Positions 1-8,403 of a stretch of 64,000 nucleotides of DNA are shown here, piece by piece; position 1 is the first letter of the stretch, and the number at the start of each line of letters is the position of its first letter. The stretch is from UBA6168 sp041163745 (GTDB taxonomy: Bacteria; Bacteroidota; Bacteroidia; Chitinophagales; Saprospiraceae). The notes beneath the pieces were generated by a model. That model made no database searches. It was not told where the DNA came from and worked only from the letters and a program-made list of their open reading frames with translations. The translations under genes were made by a program, and so were the position numbers. The DNA lies in contig JBEAQU010000015.1 of NCBI GenBank assembly GCA_041163745.1, forward strand, positions 8,526 through 72,525, given 5' to 3'.

Positions 1-1634
1 AGTCACCTCCGCTGCCGCAGCTGGTCGCCGCCGCCACCGCATTGTGCGAAACGGACGACCTGGTGTTGAGCGCCACCGGACCCGCCCTGCCGGGTATCCT
101 CTATGAATGGTTCTTCGATGAAGGAGCCGGTCCGGTGTCGTTGGGCATCACGAACGAGCCCACCTTCGTTCTGGGTCCGCTGGCTCCGGCGAACAGCGGC
201 AGCTACCTGGTGCAGTCTTCTGTCAACGGCTGCACGGCCGGTTTGTCCGAACCCGTGACGGTACAGGTCGGCAGTTACCTGACCACCGCCCCGACCCTGT
301 CGGCATCTGCCGCTGTCCATTGCCAGGGCGAGACCCTGGTGCTGAACAGCTCCGTGCTGAGCGGAATCGGCGTCAGTTACCAATGGTATGTCGACCAGGG
401 GAACGGCCCGGTCCTCCTGGCGGAAACAGCGGTGCCGACCTATATCATTCCCAACCTGACACCGGCCGCTTCCGGGCAGTACCTGGTGGTGGCGGCCAGT
501 GGTGCCTGTGCGTCCCAGCCTTCCAACATCCAATTGGTGGAAGTGACGGACATGACCGGTCCGGCCATGAGCCTGTCGGTTTCGGCGGAGACCTTGTGCG
601 CCGGGGAAACCCTGGTGCTGAACAGCGGAATATTTCCCGGGGTGGACATCACCTACGTCTGGCAGTTCGATGCCGGTGACGGCTGGGTAGTCCTTGACAG
701 CACCGAGGCACCGACGCTCCTCCTGGAGAATCTGACAGCCGACCAGGCCGGTCTCTACGCCGTGGTGGCGTACGACGGAGCCTGTGCGACCCAACCTTCC
801 AACCTTCAACCCGTCCAGGTGACGGTTCCGCCGGACCTCACGGCCACCAATTCCACCGAACCGGACGCGCCGGGATGTCTCGGCACACCGGTCCAGCTGG
901 AGACCGCCATCCTTCCCGGGGCCGTCTACGCATGGTCCGGACCGATGGGTTTCACTTCCGCGGTTCCCAATCCGGTCTTGATGCCGGACGACCCGGCCAT
1001 GGCCGGCAGCTATTCCGTAATCGTTTCATTTCAGGGATGTACGATGTCCGCCGGTCCCACCACTGTCCGGCTGTACGATATGCCGCAAGCGGAGGATGAT
1101 GCCTTCGACATCGCCGCGTCCGCCTCCCGCATCGTCCTGCCGGTGCTGGACAATGACCTTTCGGAGGGAGGCGCGGACCTGACCTTGCAACTGACGGCCG
1201 ATCCACGCCACGGCACGGCCGACTGGGAGGGGTATGACCTCCTGTACACCCCGGCCCTCCATTACGAAGGTCCGGACGTACTGACCTATGAAGTGTGCCT
1301 GGCCGATTGTCCGGACCAATGTGACGAAGCGACGGTCCGTCTTCAAATCATCGGCCAAAAAGGCTGTTTTGTTCCCAATGTGTTCACCCCGAACGGTGAC
1401 GGCGCCAACGACCGGTTCCGAGTCCCCTGCCTGGAAAGCCGTTACCCGGACAACCATGTCAAGGTGTTCAACCGATGGGGGGATCTGGTCTTCGAAGCAT
1501 CGGAATACCAAAACGACTGGGACGGCCGCTACAAAGGAACGCCCTTGCCGCCCGGCACCTACTTCTACATTATCCAACTGGAGGAAGGCAGGCCGGACAA
1601 CTGTCTGCAAGGTTATGTGACCATCGCCCGGTAG
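1..1634 (+). CDS. T9SS type B (gliding-motility-associated) surface adhesin, 3' part only
   Basis: The reading frame is open from base 3 at the left edge, so the gene starts outside the window; about 543 C-terminal residues are seen. It contains repeated Ig/PKD-like modules of about 90 residues, each with the pattern C-x-G-x-x-L-x-L followed by Y-x-W and ending near GACA-x-QPSN, spanning roughly bases 50-1080. Next comes a cadherin/Big_9-like module (bases 1085-1350; VLDNDLS and TYEVC motifs). The last 90 or so residues (FVPNVFTPNGDGANDRF, VFNRWGDLVFE, WDG, PPGTYFYII) are the CHU/gliding-motility-associated C-terminal domain that directs type B substrates to the T9SS. Such proteins are large exported adhesins. 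It is followed after 54 bp by a PorP/SprF gene, the usual partner of type B cargo. The C-terminal call is firm; the total size and ligand are unknown. Confidence 0.9.
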   Translation, partial: SPPLPQLVAAATALCETDDLVLSATGPALPGILYEWFFDEGAGPVSLGITNEPTFVLGPLAPANSGSYLVQSSVNGCTAGLSEPVTVQVGSYLTTAPTLSASAAVHCQGETLVLNSSVLSGIGVSYQWYVDQGNGPVLLAETAVPTYIIPNLTPAASGQYLVVAASGACASQPSNIQLVEVTDMTGPAMSLSVSAETLCAGETLVLNSGIFPGVDITYVWQFDAGDGWVVLDSTEAPTLLLENLTADQAGLYAVVAYDGACATQPSNLQPVQVTVPPDLTATNSTEPDAPGCLGTPVQLETAILPGAVYAWSGPMGFTSAVPNPVLMPDDPAMAGSYSVIVSFQGCTMSAGPTTVRLYDMPQAEDDAFDIAASASRIVLPVLDNDLSEGGADLTLQLTADPRHGTADWEGYDLLYTPALHYEGPDVLTYEVCLADCPDQCDEATVRLQIIGQKGCFVPNVFTPNGDGANDRFRVPCLESRYPDNHVKVFNRWGDLVFEASEYQNDWDGRYKGTPLPPGTYFYIIQLEEGRPDNCLQGYVTIAR

Positions 1635-1688
1635 CAAGGGTGGCCGCCTCCCTGTATTTCATATCAGATCCGAAAGAAAAAGCATACG

Positions 1689-2600
1689 ATGAGAAAACAA
1701 ATCCTAGTATTGATGATCTGCCTGGGCAACCTCGGATTGGTTGCCCAGCGCGATCTTCAATTTTCCCACTTCACCTTCAACAAATTCGCATACAACCCCG
1801 CATATGCCGGCGCCAGGGGCTCCCTGGACGCCCTGGCCTTGTACCGGCAGCAATGGTCGGGCTTTGAAGGTGCGCCTACCACGATGTACCTCAACGCCCA
1901 TACGCCGTTCGCCGGCCAACGGGGCGCACTCGGATTGGCGGTGGCCGCCGACCGGATCGGACAAGCCAGCACCCAGGCGGTCACCGGGGCCTATGCCTAC
2001 CATATTCCCTTGAAAGGAGGTCGGACGCTCAGCCTCGGATTGTCAGGCAGCCTGGAACAATACAGGTTCCGATGGTCCGCTTCGGAGGCCCTCGACACCG
2101 ATGATGCCGTCCTGCTGACCGGCGACGACGCCAGCCTCAATCCTAATTTCGGCGCCGGCGCCTTTCTGCGGGGCCAACGCTTTTACGCAGGCTTCTCCGT
2201 TCCCCGCCTGATGAAAGGCGGGGAATACCTGGACCGCAGCCGGCAAAACCGGAGTTCCCGGACGTCCTATCTCATGGCGGGCTACATGGCCCGGCTGAAC
2301 AGCCAGTTGCAGCTCCTGCCTGCGCTCCTCCTGTCCTACAATCCCGCCGCTCCTCCCGACCTGGACCTCAACCTGACGGCCCTGTTCATGGACGCATTCT
2401 GGCTCGGATCCAGCTTTAGGCTCGGTGACTCCGTGGATGCCATGGCCGGTATGGCCCTGTCGAACGGTATACGGCTCGGGGTTTGTGTGGATTTCACTAC
2501 CTCAGACCTGCAGAAGTTCACCAACGGCAGTTGGGAGGTGCTGATGACCTACACCTTCCGGTGCCGGAATTGCGAGGTCAGCCATATACGGTTCTTCTGA
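1689..2600 (+). CDS. PorP/SprF family type IX secretion system membrane protein
   Basis: 303 residues, starting at ATG with a short signal peptide (MRKQILVLMICLGNLGLVAQ). The mature N-terminus (FSHFTFNKFAYNPAYAGA) and the following QQWSGFEGAPTTMYLNAHTP stretch are the hallmark of the PorP/SprF family: outer-membrane beta-barrel proteins of about 300 residues that attach type B T9SS cargo to the cell surface or help move it there. It is predicted to be a barrel in the outer membrane. It lies directly downstream of a type B cargo gene and upstream of an OmpA-type gene, the common order adhesin-sprF-ompA. The short spacings (54 and 40 bp) suggest one transcript. The C-terminus (residues NCEVSHIRFF) is cysteine-containing and ends in an aromatic residue, as in many outer-membrane barrels. 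Which adhesin it serves is inferred from position only. Confidence 0.92.
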   Translation: MRKQILVLMICLGNLGLVAQRDLQFSHFTFNKFAYNPAYAGARGSLDALALYRQQWSGFEGAPTTMYLNAHTPFAGQRGALGLAVAADRIGQASTQAVTGAYAYHIPLKGGRTLSLGLSGSLEQYRFRWSASEALDTDDAVLLTGDDASLNPNFGAGAFLRGQRFYAGFSVPRLMKGGEYLDRSRQNRSSRTSYLMAGYMARLNSQLQLLPALLLSYNPAAPPDLDLNLTALFMDAFWLGSSFRLGDSVDAMAGMALSNGIRLGVCVDFTTSDLQKFTNGSWEVLMTYTFRCRNCEVSHIRFF

Positions 2601-2640
2601 GACCGGTATTTCCCGACAGACATACGCTTATTCCCAGCAA

Positions 2641-4590
2641 ATGAAATCACCACTCCTCACCGTTTTCCTGTTCGTCGCCCTGCTGTCGACACCGAATGCC
2701 CAGTCTTCCTTCCCCCTGTCTGTCCGGGTACCCGCTCCGGATGGTTATCTGTTGGAGAATGCGACGGACCTCAACAGCCCCTACCTGGATTTTTGCGCGG
2801 TTCCTTATCGGAACAGCGTGGTGTTCACCTCCTCCCGGGGTGACGGACGGCTGCTGTTGTGTGAAAACGACCTGACGGCCGGCCGGTATACCGACCTGTA
2901 TGTCGCCAAAATCATCGGACCCGGCCGTTTCGGCAGACCCGAACCGGTATACGGAGCACTGCACGGGAAATACCACGACGGCACCGCCACGTTCTCCAGG
3001 GACGGCGAGATCGTCTGCTTCTCCAGAAATCATGCTTCCCGTGGAAACCAGGCGGACCTGGACCTTCGGATCTACCGCGCCAGCCGCAGCAAAGGGGACT
3101 GGGTCGAACCGGAGGAACTCCCCATCAACATCGAAGGGTACATCACCAGTCATCCCGCATTGTCCGCCGACGGACAATCCATGGTGTTCGCTTCGAACCG
3201 ACCGGGCGGCTATGGTGGGATGGACCTGTACATGGTAAAGAAAAACGGAGCGGAATGGGGGCTGCCGGTCAATATGGGGCCGAACATCAATACCACCGGG
3301 CAGGAAGTCTTTCCTTTCCTCGCCGAGGACGGGATGTTGTACTTCTCATCCGATGGCTACAGCGGTTTGGGCGGTCTGGATGTGTTTGCCGTCCGGATGC
3401 GGGAGTCCAGGCTGTTCCAATTTCTGCACCTTCCTCCGCCTGTCAATACGCCCCACGACGATTTCGGATTCATGGCCGAACCGGGTGGCAAAGAAGGCTA
3501 CCTGAGTTCCGACCGGCCGGGCGGACTCGGGCAGGACGACATCTACCGTTGGCGCTATGTCGGCATCCTGCCGACAGCCGCTTCCATCAGTGTGGTGGAC
3601 GGCGATACCGGCGAACGTATGAAGGACGCGAACCTGACGGTCACCGCAGCCGATGGCGGCCCTGACACCTGGACCGCACCAGGCAGCTGGGGCGGGGGCG
3701 TCCCGGTCAGCACGTTCGGCCGTTCACCCCGTGCCGCTTCCGCAGCAGACCTCCCTTTTCCGTGGAGCACGGACATGCAGCTACTGGTCCTGCCCGGCCA
3801 TTATTATCGGGTCAAGGTGGAAAAACCAGGTTACCAGACCGTGGAGCGATTCCTGTCGGGTGCGGAGCTGACGGCGGAACCGGAATACCTGATTCCGCTG
3901 CACAAGGGTATCCTGCGGACCGTCCGCCACCAGGTTTTTCGGCAGGACACCGAAAGAGGCCTCTCCGATTGTACGGTGACCATCCGTAACGAATGCACGG
4001 GTTATGTCAGCACCCTGAAGACCGGGGATGACGGCAGCTTCGATTTTCCGTTTGATTGCCGTTGCGCCTACGACATCCTGGTCACCCGGGAAGGATTCAC
4101 TGCCAAGGAAAAACGCTGGGCTGCCGACGGGCCGGATTGCCAGACGGACGTAACAGCTCCCTCCCGGGTCTATCTCAGCCGGGAATCGGTCGACCGCATC
4201 CTGGAGGCGGGGGATGTGGTCAACCTGCACTTCCTGTACTACGATTACGACCAGGTGAAGGTCCGGCCGGAGGACGTGCCCGCACTGGACCGGCTGGTGC
4301 GCATCATGGAACAGGATCCCTCCATGGAAATAGAAATCCGTTCCTACACCGATTCGCGCGGAACGGTGGGCTACAACCTGGGATTGTCCCAGAAGAGAGC
4401 GGAGGCGGTCCGTCATTATCTGGTCGGGAAAGGGATTGCCCGGGACCGTATCGAAGCGTACGGATTCGGAGAAAGCAAGCTGTTGAACGATTGCAGGGAC
4501 CATGTGCCCTGTCCGGAAGCTATGCACCAGATCAACCGGCGCACGGAATTCAAAGTGCTGCGCCTGACTGAACCCAATGTTCGTTTCTAA
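2641..4590 (+). CDS. OmpA-family protein with PD40 (WD40-like) repeats
   Basis: 649 residues with a signal peptide (cleavage probably after TPNAQ). Residues about 45-300 hold PD40-type beta-propeller repeats, visible as repeated FSRDGEIVCFSRN, LSADGQSMVFASNRPGGYGGMD and LAEDGMLYFSSDG blocks. Two carboxypeptidase-regulatory-like beta-sandwiches follow (about residues 310-420 and 425-510). The C-terminal 115 residues form an OmpA peptidoglycan-binding domain (IEIRSYTDSRGTVGYNLGLSQ, then KRAEAVRHYL and RIEAYGFGES). This architecture is typical of PorE/SprE-neighbourhood or cargo-linked OmpA proteins in Bacteroidota, thought to tether outer-membrane T9SS complexes to the cell wall. It is the third gene of the adhesin/PorP-SprF cluster. 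The domain assignment is strong; a specific role in the T9SS is inferred from context. Confidence 0.9.
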   Translation: MKSPLLTVFLFVALLSTPNAQSSFPLSVRVPAPDGYLLENATDLNSPYLDFCAVPYRNSVVFTSSRGDGRLLLCENDLTAGRYTDLYVAKIIGPGRFGRPEPVYGALHGKYHDGTATFSRDGEIVCFSRNHASRGNQADLDLRIYRASRSKGDWVEPEELPINIEGYITSHPALSADGQSMVFASNRPGGYGGMDLYMVKKNGAEWGLPVNMGPNINTTGQEVFPFLAEDGMLYFSSDGYSGLGGLDVFAVRMRESRLFQFLHLPPPVNTPHDDFGFMAEPGGKEGYLSSDRPGGLGQDDIYRWRYVGILPTAASISVVDGDTGERMKDANLTVTAADGGPDTWTAPGSWGGGVPVSTFGRSPRAASAADLPFPWSTDMQLLVLPGHYYRVKVEKPGYQTVERFLSGAELTAEPEYLIPLHKGILRTVRHQVFRQDTERGLSDCTVTIRNECTGYVSTLKTGDDGSFDFPFDCRCAYDILVTREGFTAKEKRWAADGPDCQTDVTAPSRVYLSRESVDRILEAGDVVNLHFLYYDYDQVKVRPEDVPALDRLVRIMEQDPSMEIEIRSYTDSRGTVGYNLGLSQKRAEAVRHYLVGKGIARDRIEAYGFGESKLLNDCRDHVPCPEAMHQINRRTEFKVLRLTEPNVRF

Positions 4591-4697
4591 CCAGGGCCTA
4601 CGCATGCGGCGACAGCTCCAGGGTGGCGGAATCGCATAACCTTTAACAATTCGGTTCCCGAATCCTGCCTAACTTAGCTGTCAAAACCGATTATATT

Positions 4698-5465
4698 ATG
4701 AGAATAGCTGTCACGCGTGCGGTGAGCCCCCGGATGGAAGACTGTGAACTGACCCACCAAGCCCGGCGACCCATCGACCTCTCCCTGGCAGAAAAACAGC
4801 ATGCCGGATATGCGGATGCGCTGCGGCAACTGGGTTGCGAACTGGTCTGCGCACCGGAATTGCCTTATCACCCGGACAGCGTTTTCGTCGAGGATTGTGC
4901 CATTGTGCTGGACGAGCTGGCGGTCATCACCCGCCCAGGTGCCGCCTCCCGTCGGGAAGAGGTGTTCTCCATCGCCGAAACCCTCGAAGCCTACCGCAGG
5001 AAGCTGTTCTACATAGAAGGACCCGCCACCCTGGACGGCGGTGATGTCCTCTGTATCGGTCAGCAGGTATGGGTAGGATTGAGCCAACGTACCAACCCGA
5101 TGGCTTTGCTGCAGTTGCAGGATATCCTCGGCCCGGTAGGCTACAAGGTGCAGGGCGTCCCCCTGGAGCAATGTCTCCATCTCAAGTCCGCCGTCACCCA
5201 GGTCGGACCGGACACTGTCCTGCTCAATCCCGACTGGATCGACGCATCCTTTTTTTCCGGCTACGACATGATTCTGGTACACCCTGAGGAACCTACCGCC
5301 GCCAATGCCTTGCTGGTTGGGGAGGACGTCCTGTATCCGGTGGATTTTCCGCACACGGCGCTCCGCCTGGCGGAGGCAGGCCTGGAGCTCCTGCTGGTCG
5401 ACACGTCCGAATTCATCAAGGCGGAAGGCGGGGTGACCTGCTGCAGTATCGTATTCAATGATTGA
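4698..5465 (+). CDS. Dimethylarginine dimethylaminohydrolase-like (amidinotransferase fold) enzyme
   Basis: 255 residues, the usual size for bacterial DDAH. The enzyme would hydrolyse N-omega-methylated arginines to citrulline and methylamines in the cytoplasm (EC 3.5.3.18). Visible family motifs are FVEDCAIV (residues 63-70), the substrate loop LDGGDVL (112-118), the catalytic His in QCLHLKSAV (His161) and the nucleophilic Cys in EGGVTCCS (Cys248 by alignment with Pseudomonas DDAH; Cys249 is adjacent). No signal peptide. It stands alone between the OmpA gene and a GMC oxidoreductase, 107 bp after the former, with a weak -7-like box TAACTTAG about 25 bp before the ATG. A related arginine-deiminase activity cannot be excluded from sequence alone. 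Confidence 0.85.
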   Translation: MRIAVTRAVSPRMEDCELTHQARRPIDLSLAEKQHAGYADALRQLGCELVCAPELPYHPDSVFVEDCAIVLDELAVITRPGAASRREEVFSIAETLEAYRRKLFYIEGPATLDGGDVLCIGQQVWVGLSQRTNPMALLQLQDILGPVGYKVQGVPLEQCLHLKSAVTQVGPDTVLLNPDWIDASFFSGYDMILVHPEEPTAANALLVGEDVLYPVDFPHTALRLAEAGLELLLVDTSEFIKAEGGVTCCSIVFND

Positions 5466-5756
5466 CGGGGTTGGCCTTACTTTGAGCCATCCTGCCGGCC
5501 TGTATCTTCTTTACCGCTTGTTCCGCGGCCATGTGCCGTATGGTGCATCAACCAAGCGCTCCTTTTCTCCTAAAAAAATAAACGCCGGCGTCGCGGTATT
5601 TCGTGCAAATATCCGTTAATTAGCCCACGGGAGTAGCGGAAGGGATGTTGACAGCGTTGGTAAGGCTGTCCGCTCATGCCGGTCATCGCCGGGGAGCCAC
5701 AGGTTGACCGGAGGCTTCCCTCCCGACCCACTTGTTTTCACCATAAAATTTCCACC

Positions 5757-7484
5757 ATGCCAAATCTCAATACGAAGGCACAACAAGCCAACACCTACGA
5801 CGCCATCGTCGTGGGGAGCGGTATCTCCGGCGGCTGGGCCGCCAAGGAGCTTACGGAAAAGGGCCTCAACGTGCTGTTGCTGGAGCGGGGCAAGAACATC
5901 GAACACGTGAAAGGGTACAGCGGAATGAACAACAATCCCTGGGACCTCAAGTTCCGGGGCCGTATCCCGGAGTCCCTGCGGGAAAAACACCGGATCCAGA
6001 GCCGTTGCTATGCCTTCAATACCGATAATGCGGATTTCTGGGTGAACGACCAGGAAAATCCCTACGAAGAGAAGAAACCTTTCAACTGGTTGCGGGGCTA
6101 TCACCTGGGCGGGCGCTCGCTGATGTGGGGCCGCCAGAGTTACCGCTGGAGCAAGATGGATTTCGAAAGCAACGCCCGGGACGGCCACGGGGTCGACTGG
6201 CCGATCCGTTACGAAGACCTGGCTCCCTGGTATGATTACGTGGAAACTTTCGCCGGCATCAGCGGCAACAGGGACGGCCTGGAGCAGCTGCCGGACGGGC
6301 AGTTCCTCCCGCCGATGGAATTGAACTGCGTGGAGCAGCACATGTCCGAAAAAATCCGGGACAACTGGGAGGACCGCCGCCTGATCATCGGCCGGGCCGC
6401 CCACCTGACGGCGCCCCAGGAACAACATACGCGCCTCGGCCGCGGCAAATGCCAGTACCGCAACCGCTGCCATTGGGGCTGTCCCTACGGGGCCTATTTC
6501 AGTTCCAATTCGGCGACCCTCCCGGCCGCTTTCCAAACCGGCCGGCTGACCCTGCGGACCGATGCGATCGTAAGCGAGGTCATGTATGACAAGGACAAGC
6601 AGCGGGCTTCCGGTGTGCGGATCATCGACCAACACACCAAGCAGACGGAAGAGTACTTCGCCCGCATCGTCTTCCTCAACGCCAGTACCCTAGGCTCTAC
6701 CTACATCCTGCTGAATTCCATCAGCGACCGGTTCCCAAACGGCTTCGGCAACGACAGCGGCGTCATCGGCCATTACCTGATGGACCACCACTTCGAAGTC
6801 GGCGCCACCGCCGCCATGGATGGTTTCGACGACAAATATTATATCGGCCGTCGGGCCAACGGCATTTACATCCCCCGCTTCCGGAACCTGCCCGGCAAGG
6901 AACAACAGCAGGACTTCGTCCGGGGCTACGGCTTCCAGGGCGGTGCCAGCCGCGGTGGCTGGGGCGGCCCCGCCGGCCGGCCCGGCTTCGGGGAACAGCT
7001 GAAATCCGATATGGCCACGCCCGGCGATTGGGGCATCTGGATCGGTGGCTGGGGCGAATGCCTCCCGCATTTCGATAACAAGGTATCGCTTGACACCAGC
7101 AGGACCGACCCCTGGGGCTTGCCGGTCCTGTCCATCGATTGCGAATTCCGCGAAAACGAAATAGCCATGCGGGAAGACATCATGCTGACCGCCCAGGAGA
7201 TGCTCGAGGCGTCCGGCGCCCGGGATATCCGTCCCTTCAATGATATCGCCGCCGCTCCGCCCGGCCATTGCATCCATGAAATGGGGACCTGCCGCATGGG
7301 CAGGGATCCGAAGACGTCCGCCCTCAATGGCAACAACCAAATGTGGGCCGCCCCCAATGTCTTTGTCACGGACGGCGCCTGCATGGCTTCCTCGGCCTGC
7401 CAGAACCCGTCCCTGACCTACATGGCGCTGACCGCCCGGGCGGCGGATTTCGCCGTGGCGGCCTTGAAACGGGGAGATCTCTAA
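5757..7484 (+). CDS. GMC-family FAD-dependent oxidoreductase
   Basis: 575 residues from the ATG at 5757. The frame is open further upstream, but that part (from 5676) does not resemble the family, and the Rossmann fold starts soon after this ATG. The FAD-binding motif VVGSGISGGWAAKEL is at residues 18-32. RSLMWGRQSYRW, GRAAH and the C-terminal GHCIHEMGTCRMG and SACQNPSLTYMALTARA blocks, with the catalytic His/Asn pair, match the group of GMC enzymes related to the gluconate 2-dehydrogenase large subunit and sugar/alcohol dehydrogenases. No signal peptide was evident. The small gluconate-2-dehydrogenase subunit 3 often found beside such genes is absent here. A strong hairpin follows the stop codon. 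The substrate cannot be deduced. Confidence 0.88.
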   Translation: MPNLNTKAQQANTYDAIVVGSGISGGWAAKELTEKGLNVLLLERGKNIEHVKGYSGMNNNPWDLKFRGRIPESLREKHRIQSRCYAFNTDNADFWVNDQENPYEEKKPFNWLRGYHLGGRSLMWGRQSYRWSKMDFESNARDGHGVDWPIRYEDLAPWYDYVETFAGISGNRDGLEQLPDGQFLPPMELNCVEQHMSEKIRDNWEDRRLIIGRAAHLTAPQEQHTRLGRGKCQYRNRCHWGCPYGAYFSSNSATLPAAFQTGRLTLRTDAIVSEVMYDKDKQRASGVRIIDQHTKQTEEYFARIVFLNASTLGSTYILLNSISDRFPNGFGNDSGVIGHYLMDHHFEVGATAAMDGFDDKYYIGRRANGIYIPRFRNLPGKEQQQDFVRGYGFQGGASRGGWGGPAGRPGFGEQLKSDMATPGDWGIWIGGWGECLPHFDNKVSLDTSRTDPWGLPVLSIDCEFRENEIAMREDIMLTAQEMLEASGARDIRPFNDIAAAPPGHCIHEMGTCRMGRDPKTSALNGNNQMWAAPNVFVTDGACMASSACQNPSLTYMALTARAADFAVAALKRGDL

Positions 7485-7506
7485 GGGTTTCCCCTCCGGC
7501 TGATCG

Positions 7507-7541
7507 AACAGGCCTGGTCGTTCCAACGAACCAGGCCTGTT
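7507..7541 (+). terminator. Rho-independent-like terminator after the GMC gene
   Basis: A 12-bp perfect inverted repeat (AACAGGCCTGGT at 7507-7518 pairing with ACCAGGCCTGTT at 7530-7541) starts 23 bp after the GMC stop codon. Its T tract is only three residues long, so termination strength is uncertain. Confidence 0.6.
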
Positions 7542-7718
7542 TCCCAGCCGCCTGCCAAGTGAATCATGGAATCGGTCCTTGGGCTTGCACCCGGCTGGAC
7601 CAGCCGGGTTTCCCCGGCCCGGCCATGCGGATAGGGGACGGAAACCGTCGCATGCATCGGCGCTATGGTATTGGAAAAAAAAGAACATCCCCCTCACCAT
7701 AAAACTGTGCACCCAACG

Positions 7719-8341
7719 CCGCGCCCCCTCCTCGCGAAGCGGGGAGCAAAATCCCTGTCATGAAAAAGCGCAGCACTTTCCAGTATCTTCCCAATCAATA
7801 AATTACGAAAGAAAAAAATCCCTGTAATTAGCCTAATCCTAAAAATTCGCGTACCAGCATCCCCGCGAAGCGGGGAGAAAAAGCGTCCTCCTCGCCGGGA
7901 AGCAAAGCACCCTGTGCCGCGCCCCCTCCTCGCGAAGCGGGGAGCAAAATCCCTGTCATGAAAAAGCGCAGCACTTTCCAGCATCTTCCCAATCAATAAA
8001 TTACGAAAGAAAAAATCCCTGTAATTAGCCTAATCCTAAAAATTCGCGTACCAGCATCCCCGCGAAGCGGGGAGAAAAAGCGTCCTCCTCGCTGGGAAGC
8101 AAAGCACCCGACGCCGCGTCCCTTCCTCGCGAAGCGGGGAGCAAAATCCCTGTCATAAAAAAGCGCAGCACTTTCCAGTATCTTTCCAATCAATAAATTA
8201 CGAAAGAAAAAATCCCTTTAATTAGCCAAATTCTCTAAAATTAGCAGACCAGCACTCCCCGCGAAACGGGGAGCAAGAACCTCCCTTGAACATTAAATCC
8301 GCCATATCATCACCACATCGGCCGCGACAATGCCAATCAAC
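7719..8341. repeat. Tandem array of about three 198-bp units with GC-rich hairpins
   Basis: Units start at 7719, 7917 and 8114 (periods 198 and 197). The first two are almost identical; the third is more diverged and continues to about 8341. Each unit contains a hairpin with a GAA loop, CCCCGC-GAA-GCGGGG in units 1 and 2 (7861-7875 and 8058-8072) and a related CCCCGCGAAACGGGG in unit 3 (8257-8271), plus a second related motif, TCGCGAAGCGGGGAGC, near each unit start. A-rich and AT-rich stretches separate the hairpins. There are no unique spacers, so this is not a CRISPR array. The 11-mer AACATCCCCCT occurs on both sides of the array (7684-7694 and 8354-8364). Function unknown. Confidence 0.85.
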
Positions 8342-8403
8342 AAAAAGCATAAAAACATCCCCCTATCGGACAGGCAGGAACCGGTTTCAGCCATGTACAG
8401 CCC

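Larger units (their letters stand above)
7485..8403. other. 919-bp intergenic region between convergent genes, mostly repeats
   Basis: Apart from the terminator hairpin at its left end, this stretch holds the 198-bp tandem repeat array (7719-8290) and its flanks. Short open frames inside it merely translate the repeat (two near-identical peptides) and have no sign of being genes. Confidence 0.7.

Noticed and set aside
7694..8193. Two overlapping short minus-strand frames with near-identical peptides
   Set aside because: They are translations of the 198-bp repeat units; the similarity is that of the DNA repeat and there is no separate sign of a gene.
7719..8341. Possible CRISPR array
   Set aside because: The periodic unit is about 198 bp with no alternation of short repeats and unique spacers, and there are no cas genes.
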